NCBI GenBank assembly: GCA_037384885.1 | Contig: JARRNO010000022.1 | Location: 1-23,331, forward strand | Length of the DNA: 23,331 bases | From: JARRNO01 sp037384885 | GTDB taxonomy: Bacteria > Acidobacteriota > UBA4820 > DSQY01 | Direction: 5' to 3' | Shown: one piece after another, positions 1-6,976 of the stretch | Position numbering within the stretch: position 1 is the stretch's first letter | Layout of the letters: each line of letters starts with the position of its first letter | Program-made: the position numbers and the translations under genes | Notes under the pieces: generated by a model | What the model was told of the DNA's origin: nothing | The model's input: only the letters and a program-made list of their open reading frames with translations | Database searches by the model: none

Positions 1-30
1 CCAATCGCCCTTGTTTACCTGGAGGCCTCC

Positions 31-315
31 ATGATCACAGTTGGGATGAACTATGACGTCAGGAAAGGCAAGGAGCAGATCTTTGAAAACGCCTTCCGGG
101 GCGTATTGCGAGTCATGCAAGAAATGCCCGGCCACAGCGGCTCCAGGCTTTACCGGGACGTGGATGATTCGGGATCGTATCTCATCGTTTCGGAATGGAG
201 CGACCGCGACGCCTTCGACCGTTTCGTGGAGAGCAAGAAGTTCAAGCAGGTCACCAGCTGGGGGGAGGAGCAAATATTGACCCGCCGCCCCCGCCATACC
301 GTCTACCAAAGCTGA
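31..315 (+). CDS. ABM-domain (antibiotic biosynthesis monooxygenase fold) protein
   Basis: A 94-residue single-domain protein of the dimeric alpha/beta-barrel ABM fold. Seen: a beta strand at the N terminus (ITVGMNYDV), a helix rich in charged residues, then GHSGSRLYRD and SYLIVSEWSDRDAFDRFVES, which is the usual ABM succession of strand, strand and helix with the conserved EW. The family includes small monooxygenases, heme-degrading enzymes and many proteins of unknown role; the substrate cannot be told from sequence. The start is supported by GGAGG at 21-25, five bases before the ATG. It lies 33 bases upstream of the SRPBCC-epimerase gene on the same strand, so the two may be cotranscribed. 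Cytosolic; no signal peptide. Confidence 0.8.
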   Translation: MITVGMNYDVRKGKEQIFENAFRGVLRVMQEMPGHSGSRLYRDVDDSGSYLIVSEWSDRDAFDRFVESKKFKQVTSWGEEQILTRRPRHTVYQS

Positions 316-348
316 TCATCGTATTTCGAATTCCTGGGGGCCGGATTC

Positions 349-1737
349 ATGCATTCCTTTGAGGTGGAATCCGAATTACCCGCGAAGGCTTCAGAGGTTC
401 TGGCGTGGCTTTCAAGGCCAAGAGCCTTTGAGCGGCTGCTCCCGCCGTGGTGGGACGCAGAGGTTGTTCAAAGGTATGGAAAACCGTCCACGGGCGGAAC
501 TCTTGAGGTGCAGCTCGGGTCGAAACGCCGCACCACACCGTTAAAGTTTTCTTTCCGAGATTACAATCCGGACTTGGGCTTTTCCACGGTCATTGAAAAT
601 GCGGACCGAGGATCCTGGGAACTCGCAATATCGTGCCTGTCTTCTGAAGGAGAACGGTGCAGGCTGGTGGAACGCTTCTCGTGGGAGTCCCGGAGAAGGC
701 ATAGCCATAGCCCCGAATCGTTTCTTTTTCGCGAAGGACATCTAAAACGATGGGCGGCCTATCGTCATGACCGGATCCGCCTCGATTTCGAAAAGAGGGA
801 GCTTCTGGATCTGCGCAGGCCTCTTCGAATTGCGGTGAGCGGCGCTTCGGGCCTAATCGGCAGGGAGCTCTGTCTTTTGCTGGAATGTGCCGGTCATGAG
901 GTGCTGAAGCTGGTGAGAGATGAGACCGGAGAGAACACGGCCAATATCCATTGGGATCCGGCATCCGGAAGGATAGACCGGGACGGGCTGGACGGGCTGG
1001 ACGCCGTGGTTCATCTGGCAGGCGAAAATATCAGCACGGGGCGCTGGACAAGGGCAAAAAAGGAGGCGATTTTGCAGAGCCGCTCGAAGGGAACGGCTCT
1101 GTTGGCTGACGCAATCGCGCGTTTGAAGCGTCCGCCCAGAGTCCTTTTGAGCGCTTCGGCCGTGCACTATTATGGGGTAGATGGGCGAGGGCCGGTCGAC
1201 GAATCGGCGGGGCCGGGCGAGGGATTCCTGGCGTCTGTCTGCCGGGAATGGGAAAAAGCCGCCCGGGGTTGTGAGGAGGTGGGCGTCCGTCTGGTTCATC
1301 CGAGACTAGGTGTCGTGGTGAGCGGGCACGGCGGAATGTTGAAACGCTTGCTGCTGCCGTTTTCTCTGGGGCTTGGAGGTCCTGTAGGACATGGCCGTCA
1401 AATGTTGAGCTGGATTTCTCTGGACGACCTTTTAAAATGCTTTTGCGATCTCATCGGGAACGAATCGTACGAGGGGCCCGTAAACGCTGTATCACCTAAT
1501 GCCGTAAGCAACAAGCAGTTCGCACGAATGCTGGGACGGGTTCTCGGCCGCCCCGCCGCCTTGCCCTTGCCGGCGGCATTCGTAAAGCTTGCCTTCGGGG
1601 AGATGGGAAAGGAACTGCTTCTAAACGGCGTCACGGTTGTTCCGGGCGTATTGCGGTCGAAGAACTTCAGATTCCGTTTTGCGGAATTGACGCATGCGCT
1701 GCGCTTCGAACTCGGCAGAGTGCAGAGCGGCAGCTGA
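349..1737 (+). CDS. TIGR01777 family protein: SRPBCC domain fused to NAD(P)-binding epimerase-like domain
   Basis: A 462-residue two-domain protein. Residues 1 to about 155 look like an SRPBCC/START-like ligand-binding domain (FEVESELPAKASEVLAWLS, the polyketide cyclase style opening). Residues from about 158 form a Rossmann domain with the nucleotide motif GASGLIG at 165-171, then VVHLAGENIS and LLSASAVHYYG, which are hallmarks of the TIGR01777/YfcH epimerase family. The C-terminal about 55 residues (ARMLGRVLGRP...LLLNGVTVVPGVL) match the DUF1731 extension. The fusion is known for this family; the reaction is not established. A GGGGG-type ribosome site lies at about 336-340. A 9-base tandem duplication at 982-999 encodes DGLDGL just before the VVHLAG strand. 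Confidence 0.88.
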   Translation: MHSFEVESELPAKASEVLAWLSRPRAFERLLPPWWDAEVVQRYGKPSTGGTLEVQLGSKRRTTPLKFSFRDYNPDLGFSTVIENADRGSWELAISCLSSEGERCRLVERFSWESRRRHSHSPESFLFREGHLKRWAAYRHDRIRLDFEKRELLDLRRPLRIAVSGASGLIGRELCLLLECAGHEVLKLVRDETGENTANIHWDPASGRIDRDGLDGLDAVVHLAGENISTGRWTRAKKEAILQSRSKGTALLADAIARLKRPPRVLLSASAVHYYGVDGRGPVDESAGPGEGFLASVCREWEKAARGCEEVGVRLVHPRLGVVVSGHGGMLKRLLLPFSLGLGGPVGHGRQMLSWISLDDLLKCFCDLIGNESYEGPVNAVSPNAVSNKQFARMLGRVLGRPAALPLPAAFVKLAFGEMGKELLLNGVTVVPGVLRSKNFRFRFAELTHALRFELGRVQSGS

Positions 1738-1787
1738 GGAGACACGAAGGAGCATGACCTGAAGCAGGCTGGATGGAGGAGGTCGTC

Positions 1788-2279
1788 TCAGTTGTGAAAA
1801 GAGCGGATATCCCGAAGGATCCGATCCAGGATGCGGCTCACTAAGTCGTTGACGTCGCCCGAATCCCAACCGGCTTCCTCGATTCCCCCTTCCACTCCAT
1901 AAACGATCAGGCGGGAGGGGATCTTTTTCAGGTTCCTTGCTTTCTCTATGAGATCCGCTACGGTGTGGGGCAGTCCTGGATAACGAGTGAAAAAGCTCGG
2001 AGGAATCGGCTGTCTCAGGGCGTCGAAGCGATAGATAGTACCGGGAGCGGCGCCGGAATGAACGACGTCCAACAGGATCGCTCCCTTTCCGTTCTGCCAT
2101 GCATCGAACAGCATGTTGGCCTGGGGAGCGTCCTCGAAAACCCGCGCCCTGCCTGACAACTGTCCCTTCAAGCGTCTCGCGATCTCGACGCCGAAGGTGT
2201 AGTGTTCACCGGAGCGCGTGCCCATTCCGGCAACGATGATTTCCGGTCTTTCCTGGACCGCTGGTTCTCCGTGAATCAT
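1788..2279 (-). CDS. Hydrogenase maturation protease-like protein (HyaD/HybD family)
   Basis: A 163-residue protein of the peptidase M52 fold, the nickel-dependent endopeptidases that clip the C terminus of the large subunit of [NiFe]-hydrogenases. Seen: an N-terminal strand and glycine loop (IIVAGMGTRSGEHYTFG, residues 14-30) at the position of the usual GxGN..DDG motif, a LLDVVHSG strand with D71, and H105 in PGLPHTVADLI followed by SRLIVYGVEGG. The first acidic ligand is at best displaced (E25), so activity is uncertain. The start has GGAGG (2287-2291 on the + strand) eight bases upstream. No hydrogenase subunit gene is in the window, and the gene is convergent with its left neighbour. It could instead be a catalytically altered paralogue. 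Confidence 0.7.
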   Translation of the reverse strand: MIHGEPAVQERPEIIVAGMGTRSGEHYTFGVEIARRLKGQLSGRARVFEDAPQANMLFDAWQNGKGAILLDVVHSGAAPGTIYRFDALRQPIPPSFFTRYPGLPHTVADLIEKARNLKKIPSRLIVYGVEGGIEEAGWDSGDVNDLVSRILDRILRDIRSFHN

Positions 2280-2787
2280 GCGCGGGCCTCCAAAGAGGTT
2301 TGGCCGCGCTGGAGAAGCACGGATTGCGGTGCGGGAAATACAAATTCTATAGAAAATAAGATTGCATGCATACCTTTGTCCATCCTCCGAGATGAATCGT
2401 CCGCCTATGTTTTCTTGCCCGGATGGCGGGGACTTCCTCGATGGGCGCCAGATTCCTACGGTGGCGCCATAGGAGGTAGCTTAAGCCTTCCAGAATCCGG
2501 AGGCATCTATTTGCGGCACGGACCCTGAGCTTTGCGGCTTTCCACCCACAAAATGGGGGATATCCCCCTGCCCCAGGCGGGCAAAGAGGCATGAGAGGAA
2601 TAAACGAATGGCGCAAAGCGTCTACCGAAAGCCTTTCCGGACTCCCACAGCGGACAGCAGGTCGCACTCTGGTTGCGGATCGCAAGCGCAGGACTGCGGC
2701 GCAGGCAGCTCAACTGACGAGGAGATTCAGCGGCGTACCGGGGAATGGGTGTCTTGCCTCAGTCAAAACTTAGGGTCTTGGGCTGTC
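2280..2787. other. Intergenic stretch without a convincing gene
   Basis: About 500 bases between the divergently placed protease-like gene (-) and the ArsR-feoB promoter (+). Short open frames on both strands show no recognisable domain. Two palindromes stand out: TTCTATAGAA at 2345-2354 and GGGGGATATCCCCC at 2555-2568. An open frame of 72 codons at 2608-2826 has an AGAGGA sequence upstream but runs through the strong promoter and reads as low-complexity noise. This may be a degenerate gene remnant or a regulatory spacer. Confidence 0.5.
2555..2568. repeat. Perfect 14-bp G/C-flanked palindrome
   Basis: GGGGGATATCCCCC is a perfect palindrome in the gene-free stretch about 235 bases upstream of the ArsR-feoB promoter. 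It has no loop, so a duplex binding site for a dimeric protein is more likely than an RNA hairpin; no T-run follows. Function unknown. Confidence 0.5.
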
Positions 2788-2816
2788 TTGACGAGGGGGA
2801 TACAGGGATCTAAAAT
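2788..2816 (+). promoter_or_regulatory. Sigma-70-type promoter of the arsR-feoB operon
   Basis: TTGACG at 2788-2793 and TAAAAT at 2811-2816 are separated by exactly 17 bases. This is one mismatch from consensus in each box. The predicted transcription start is about 2823, which is the first base of the palindromic operator. The first gene begins 33 bases later. Confidence 0.75.
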
Positions 2817-2822
2817 AAGCAT

Positions 2823-2838
2823 CTGAACATATGTTCAG
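2823..2838. promoter_or_regulatory. Palindromic operator, probable ArsR/SmtB binding site
   Basis: CTGAACATATGTTCAG is a perfect 16-bp inverted repeat placed at the predicted transcription start and 17 bases before the ArsR-family start codon. Its TGAACA...TGTTCA half-sites resemble the 12-2-12 type operators known for the SmtB/ZiaR branch of ArsR proteins. Binding here by the adjacent regulator would block the promoter, which fits autoregulation of regulator plus feoB. The identity of the binding protein is inferred from position. Confidence 0.7.
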
Positions 2839-2855
2839 CTTGTCAGGAGGATGAC

Positions 2856-3203
2856 ATGCCGCTGGTACCGATCCAGGAAAATTCGGGCGATTCGACGGAC
2901 GGCCGCTTTCCAGAGAAGGTATATCACGCTATGGCCGAAACATTTCGTTCGCTGGCCGACCCCACAAGGACCCAGATTGTCCATTTGCTTACACATGGCG
3001 AACGGACCGTGAACAACCTCGCCGAGCATTTATCTGTCAGCCCGTCCGCAGTCTCTCATCAGTTGCGGGTTTTGCGGCAGATGGGCCTTGTGCGGTTTCG
3101 AAGAGAGGGGCAGTGGGCTTTTTACAGCCTTGACGATCCTCATATTGAAAGGCTCTTTCACGAAGCACACCGGCACGTGCTCGATTTCCTGGGCCAAGGT
3201 TGA
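2856..3203 (+). CDS. ArsR/SmtB-family metal-sensing transcriptional regulator
   Basis: A 115-residue winged helix-turn-helix repressor. The core is typical: FRSLADPTRTQIVHLL, then TVNNLAEHLSVSPSAVSHQL (recognition helix SPSAVSHQLRVL at about 62-73) and the wing ending GQWAFYSL. The protein has no cysteine at all, so the alpha3/ArsR-type thiol site is absent. Instead the last helix carries D94, H96, H107 and D110 with the D-x-H, +11, +14 spacing of the alpha5 site of SmtB and CzrA, where the last ligand is usually H or E. This predicts a divalent-metal sensor (Zn, Co, Ni or possibly Fe/Mn). AGGAGGA lies just upstream of the ATG. It is the first gene of the feo operon, 41 bases before feoB, and probably represses it through the 2823-2838 palindrome. 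Confidence 0.87.
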   Translation: MPLVPIQENSGDSTDGRFPEKVYHAMAETFRSLADPTRTQIVHLLTHGERTVNNLAEHLSVSPSAVSHQLRVLRQMGLVRFRREGQWAFYSLDDPHIERLFHEAHRHVLDFLGQG

Positions 3204-3244
3204 CATCCGCGGTGCAGTTAGGCTGATTCGCCGCAGGAGGGGAC

Positions 3245-5230
3245 ATGGGCAAGAGCTGTCATGGAGCGACATCGCTTCCCTCGAATTCGAAAGGCAAAAC
3301 AGGAAAAGCGGGTGCGAAGCGCATTTTCCTGGTTGGAAGCCCCAATGTGGGCAAAAGCGTCCTTTTCAATGCGCTGACGGGGACATACGCTGTTGTGTCC
3401 AACTACCCGGGGACGACGGTTGAAGTCTCTCGTGGAAAATTCTCATTTCAAGAGCTTTCCGCGGAGGTGATCGACACACCCGGAATGTATTCCCTTCATC
3501 CGATCACGGAAGAGGAACGAGTCGCCCGGGACATTCTGCTCCAGGACGAGGGCCCGATCATCCATGTGGTGGATGCCAAGAACCTGCCCAGAATGCTCCC
3601 CATGACGCTGGAACTCTCACAGCTTGGACGCCCGCTCGTTCTCGTGTGCAACCTCATGGATGAGGCCTCGCGGCTTGGAGTTCGTGTGGACACGGCGGCT
3701 CTTCAGGAGGAACTGGGGATACCCGTCATTGCCATGATCGCCACAAGGGGAGAGGGGCTCCTGGACCTGAAAAAACTGCTGGCGGAGGGCGTGCCCCTTG
3801 CCAGGCCGCCGGTGCTGAAATGGCCTGCCCCCATCCGGCAGGCTGTTCAGGAATTGAAACGGTCTATGAAGGAGCGCGGATCTGAATTCTGGGCGCTTCG
3901 GCACCTGGAGGGTGATGAACTGGCTGCACGCATTGCTCCCGCGCCGGAAAGCGTGGTCCGAAACGGCTTAAATCTTATCGGAGGCCAGGCGGGCCGGGAA
4001 CGGCTTCCAAGGCGCCTGTCCGAGGTCTACAGAAGCGCCTCCCGCGCCCATCTCAAGAAAGCCTTCAGCGACCCGGGCGCTAGGGAAGGGGCGCTCCAGG
4101 AGAAGATCGACCGGATCCTCATCAACCCGTGGAGCGGATTCCCCATACTCGGTCTCGTTCTTTTTCTCGGGTTGTACGAGCTGGTGGGCGTTTTCGGGGC
4201 ACAGACGCTCGTCAACCTCCTGGAAAACGATTTCTTTCTAAAATTTGTGAATCCGCTCATTGAACGCTTCTTCGGCTGGCTGGTTCCCTGGGAGTGGCTT
4301 CGCTCTCTCTTCGTTGGCCAGTACGGCATGCTGACACTTGGTCTGCGCTACGCCGTAGCAATCGTTCTGCCCATCGTCTTTATGTTCTTCCTCGTATTTT
4401 CGGTCCTGGAGGATTCGGGCTATCTCCCACGCCTCGCCATGATGTTGAATCGCATCTTTAGGAAGATCGGATTAAACGGAAGGGCGGTCATCCCCCTTAT
4501 TCTGGGTTTCGGCTGCGATACCATGGCAACTATGGTGACGCGAACGCTGGAAACCAAGCGTGAGCGCCTCATCGCCACCTTTCTACTTGCTCTGGCCATC
4601 CCCTGTTCAGCCCAGCTCGGTCTCATCATGGCCCTCTTGGCCGGGCATCCGGCGGCCATGGTGCTTTGGGTCCTGATAGTAACGGGTGTATTTCTCGCCG
4701 CCGGGTCGCTGCTCGCCAAGCTCATGCCGGGGGAGAAGCCTTTCTTTTTTATGGAACTGCCTCCGCTTCGCGTGCCTTCGCCCAAGAACGTTCTTTCCAA
4801 AACCGTGAACAGGATGGGGTGGTATTTATTTGAAGTGGTTCCCCTTTTCATGCTGGCCTCGGCCTTGATTTGGGTGGGCCAGATCACCGGCCTTTTCCCC
4901 AAGCTCATCAAAATGATGGAGCCTGTGGTCAAAGGGATCGGGCTCCCGCCTCAGACGGCCGTGGCTTTTCTTTTCGGGTTTTTCAGGCGCGATTACGGCG
5001 CTGCCGGACTCTTTGAACTTCAAAAAACGGGATTGCTGAACGGTACGCAGCTCCTTGTAGCCGCAGTCACACTCACCCTCTTTCTTCCCTGTATTGCTCA
5101 GTTCCTCATGATGAAGAAAGAGCGGGGGTGGGCGACGACGCTTACTATGAGCGCCGTGATTCTGCTTATGGCCTTTGGTATTGGATGGACGCTCAACACG
5201 ATTCTCGTTTCCCTCGGAGTTACGCTGTGA
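3245..5230 (+). CDS. feoB: FeoB-type ferrous iron transporter
   Basis: A 661-residue inner-membrane protein for Fe(II) uptake. The N-terminal GTPase domain has G1 GSPNVGKS at 31-38, G2 T57, G3 DTPG at 77-80 and G4 NLMD at 136-139. A helical GDI-like spacer follows to about residue 285, then the membrane domain with two gate repeats. The gates are of the divergent type: GCDTMATMVTRTLE at 423-436 and FFRRDYGAAGL near D583, without the GCxVPA proline of E. coli FeoB. About 100 residues shorter than the E. coli protein. AGGAGG is six bases before the ATG. It lies between an ArsR sensor and a Cys-rich protein whose ATG overlaps the feoB TGA. FeoA is not a separate gene here but a domain of the last gene of the operon. 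Metal could also be Mn. Confidence 0.92.
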   Translation: MGKSCHGATSLPSNSKGKTGKAGAKRIFLVGSPNVGKSVLFNALTGTYAVVSNYPGTTVEVSRGKFSFQELSAEVIDTPGMYSLHPITEEERVARDILLQDEGPIIHVVDAKNLPRMLPMTLELSQLGRPLVLVCNLMDEASRLGVRVDTAALQEELGIPVIAMIATRGEGLLDLKKLLAEGVPLARPPVLKWPAPIRQAVQELKRSMKERGSEFWALRHLEGDELAARIAPAPESVVRNGLNLIGGQAGRERLPRRLSEVYRSASRAHLKKAFSDPGAREGALQEKIDRILINPWSGFPILGLVLFLGLYELVGVFGAQTLVNLLENDFFLKFVNPLIERFFGWLVPWEWLRSLFVGQYGMLTLGLRYAVAIVLPIVFMFFLVFSVLEDSGYLPRLAMMLNRIFRKIGLNGRAVIPLILGFGCDTMATMVTRTLETKRERLIATFLLALAIPCSAQLGLIMALLAGHPAAMVLWVLIVTGVFLAAGSLLAKLMPGEKPFFFMELPPLRVPSPKNVLSKTVNRMGWYLFEVVPLFMLASALIWVGQITGLFPKLIKMMEPVVKGIGLPPQTAVAFLFGFFRRDYGAAGLFELQKTGLLNGTQLLVAAVTLTLFLPCIAQFLMMKKERGWATTLTMSAVILLMAFGIGWTLNTILVSLGVTL

Positions 5231-5439
5231 TGACATGCAGCGTCTGCAGGAGAAAATTTGATCCGGACGGCCCGGAATGCAGTACAGCTTGTGCAGGATG
5301 TGCACTGATAGGTCAGGGGTGCGGCAAGGTCAAATGTCCTTATTGCGGCTACGAAAACCAGCGTCCGTTAAAGGACCTTTTCAGCGCAATGAAATCGCGC
5401 TTCCGATGGGGGGGCCATGGCTCACACGACGGACATTAG
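5230..5439 (+). CDS. Small eight-cysteine protein of the feo operon
   Basis: A 69-residue protein that I do not recognise as a named family. Its ATG overlaps the feoB stop codon (ATGA) and its end overlaps the next gene by 23 bases, which argues for translation coupling and a real gene. Eight cysteines sit in the first 39 residues: C3, C6, C17, C21, C24, C31, C36, C39, with two CxxC pairs (CSVC, CPYCGY) and a CxxxCxxC cluster, then a basic, His/Gly-rich tail. The CPYCGYEN part looks like a zinc-ribbon knuckle. It could bind Zn or an Fe-S cluster. By position it may serve as the small accessory that FeoC provides in enterobacteria, but there is no winged helix, so this is only inference. Confidence 0.72.
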   Translation: MTCSVCRRKFDPDGPECSTACAGCALIGQGCGKVKCPYCGYENQRPLKDLFSAMKSRFRWGGHGSHDGH

Positions 5440-6058
5440 CGAGGAACAGCAAGAAATTTTGGAAGCCCTCTGGCAGTACCAGGAAGAGGGCCGGCGCCCT
5501 GCGCCGGCAGGCCTTGCAGGGGAGATGAGGCGGCAGATGGAAGCTGCGGGCCTGCTGATTCCCGACACGGATCGCTTGACGCCGGAAGGTGTCGACCTTG
5601 CAAGGAAGGCCATTCGCCGGCATCGCCTTGCGGAAAGGCTCGTCAACGATCTTCTTGGGGGGGAGCCGGATACAGGGGAAGAAAGCGATGCATGCCGCCT
5701 GGAGCATTCACTGGTGGAAGGTCTTGATGAGAAAGTGTGTACCTTTCTGGGACATCCCTCTCTCTGTCCCCACGGCCATGCCATCCCTCCGGGGGAGTGC
5801 TGCCGTGCGGCGCGGCAGAATGTTGAAGCTGCAATTGTAAGGATGCACCTTCTTGACGTGGGAGAAAGCGGGGAAATCGCATATCTGGCCACTTCGAACG
5901 GCGGCGATCTGCAGAAATTTCTATCCATGGGCATCCATCCGGGAGACAGGATCCGGATTCTTCAGAAAAGCCCGAGCTTCATTTTCCAGTGCGGCCATTC
6001 GCGTTTCGCTGTCGACCGGGAACTTGCGGCGCTTGTCTTCGTCCGGCGGGAAAGCTGA
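5417..6058 (+). CDS. DtxR-like metal-dependent regulator with C-terminal FeoA domain
   Basis: A 213-residue protein. Residues 60-110 match the DtxR/MntR dimerisation and metal domain: RRHRLAERL gives H69 and E73, and DACRLEHSL gives C93, E96, H97, equal to the DtxR ACRWEH motif; the H98 equivalent is E89. A cysteine-rich HPSLCPHGHAIPPGECC segment follows at 113-129. Residues 141-211 form a FeoA/SH3-like domain (LLDVGESGEIAYL, MGIHPGDRIRIL, FAVDRELAALVFV). The N-terminal winged helix is odd: between LAGEM and AGLL there are about ten residues fewer than in DtxR, so the recognition helix may be lost. It may be a repressor, a metal-sensing partner of FeoB, or both. The start ATG overlaps the preceding gene; the ribosome site is only a G run. 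Confidence 0.83.
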   Translation: MAHTTDISEEQQEILEALWQYQEEGRRPAPAGLAGEMRRQMEAAGLLIPDTDRLTPEGVDLARKAIRRHRLAERLVNDLLGGEPDTGEESDACRLEHSLVEGLDEKVCTFLGHPSLCPHGHAIPPGECCRAARQNVEAAIVRMHLLDVGESGEIAYLATSNGGDLQKFLSMGIHPGDRIRILQKSPSFIFQCGHSRFAVDRELAALVFVRRES

Positions 6059-6116
6059 GCAGTCACTCTTCCTCCATTTGATTCCAAACTAGGCCGTCCG
6101 CTTCGTTTATTTCCGC

Positions 6117-6152
6117 AATTCGGGCGATTGCCGCCCGGAATTGAAACTTTTT
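6117..6152 (+). terminator. Probable Rho-independent terminator of the feo operon
   Basis: AATTCGGGCG (6117-6126) pairs with CGCCC-G-GAATT (6132-6142) with a single bulged G and a five-base loop, and a TTTTT tract follows at 6148-6152 after GAAAC. It sits 59 bases after the DtxR-FeoA stop. The T-tract is somewhat short and displaced, so strength is uncertain. Confidence 0.55.
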
Positions 6153-6233
6153 CCGTCCAACCGGCGTACACTGTATCTTGACCGCATTCTAAGTCTTGTA
6201 ACCTGCTCCGGCGCGTCCTTTGTGGAGTCGTCT

Positions 6234-6935
6234 TTGACTGTAAACGAGCCCTTGCTCGAGGGCTTTCTGGTCCGGCGCTACAAACGGTTTCTGATGGATA
6301 TCCGCCTCGACGGGGGACGGGTCGTCACCGTCCATTGTCCGAATTCGGGCAGCATGACGGGATGCCTGAAAGAGGGGGCCCGCGTTCTTGCATCGCCTTC
6401 CCGTAATCCAAAGCGAAAATTGAGCCATACCGCCGAGTGGATTCAAATGGAAGACGGCTGGGTGGGCATCAATACGCATCTGAGCAACAAGATCGTGGGT
6501 GAAGCCCTCCGCGCAGGAGCCGTTCCCGAACTCTCGGGCTATGACGAGGTCAGAGCCGAAAGACCCTACGGCCGTTGCTCGCGTGCGGACTTTCTCCTCA
6601 GCGCGTCGGGACGGCGGGACTGTTACGTGGAGGTCAAGAACACGACCTTACCGGGGCGGGAACAGGCTGTGGCCTTTCCCGATGCGGTGACGCTGCGCGG
6701 CCAGAAGCATCTTGACGAACTGATGGATGCGGCGGGGAATGGGAAGAGGGCCGTCATGTTCTTTCTCGTGAATCGTCCCGGCGGCCGGTACTTCAAGCCC
6801 GCTCGAACAATCGACCCCGTTTATGCGGCCAAGCTGGCTGCCGCGGCGGCGGCGGGGGTGGAAGTGTTGTCATACCGGAGCGTGATTGAGCCTCCCACGG
6901 TGGTGCTGGGAGACGCTGTCCCGGTCCGTCTTTAG
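6234..6935 (+). CDS. sfsA: SfsA family protein (sugar fermentation stimulation protein homologue)
   Basis: A 233-residue cytosolic protein with strong family signatures: FLVRRYKRFLMDIRL near the N terminus, VHCPNSGSMTGCL at 34-45, GINTHLSNKIVGEAL, and SRADFLL...YVEVKNTTL with D119, E133 and K135 arranged like a PD-(D/E)xK nuclease core. SfsA was described as a DNA-binding protein affecting maltose metabolism in E. coli; its true function is unsettled. I chose the TTG at 6234 because GGAG (6223-6226) lies seven bases upstream and the product then has the usual length. The open frame extends back to a TTG at 6141, but that codon lies inside the terminator hairpin and has no ribosome site. It is 41 bases upstream of the M1 peptidase gene. 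Confidence 0.88.
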   Translation: MTVNEPLLEGFLVRRYKRFLMDIRLDGGRVVTVHCPNSGSMTGCLKEGARVLASPSRNPKRKLSHTAEWIQMEDGWVGINTHLSNKIVGEALRAGAVPELSGYDEVRAERPYGRCSRADFLLSASGRRDCYVEVKNTTLPGREQAVAFPDAVTLRGQKHLDELMDAAGNGKRAVMFFLVNRPGGRYFKPARTIDPVYAAKLAAAAAAGVEVLSYRSVIEPPTVVLGDAVPVRL

Positions 6936-6976
6936 CACTGGGGAACCATTAGCTTGGTGAGCAACAGGAGGTCTGT

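Noticed and set aside
21..30. Palindrome GGAGGCCTCC over the ribosome site of the first gene
   Set aside because: It is too short and has no loop, so it cannot form a stable RNA hairpin; likely chance.
982..999. Tandem GACGGGCTG repeat in the TIGR01777 gene
   Set aside because: Only two copies, in frame, encoding DGLDGL at a tolerant loop; not a repeat system.
1734..1790. Possible bidirectional terminator between the convergent genes
   Set aside because: CTGAG..GAC and GTCTCAG, with GACCT/AGGTC inside, can pair, but the stem is interrupted and there is no T-run.
2347..2685. 112-codon open frame on the - strand
   Set aside because: No domain, no ribosome site that fits, Arg/Pro/Cys-rich composition typical of non-coding GC-rich DNA.
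2608..2826. 72-codon open frame on the + strand with AGAGGA upstream
   Set aside because: It runs through the near-consensus arsR-feoB promoter, has no recognisable domain and low-complexity Ser/Gly/Arg content, so it is probably chance.
6141..6233. Upstream TTG start of sfsA and a TTGACC...TAACCT promoter-like pair
   Set aside because: The TTG is inside the terminator stem without a ribosome site; the promoter-like boxes are only 15 bases apart.
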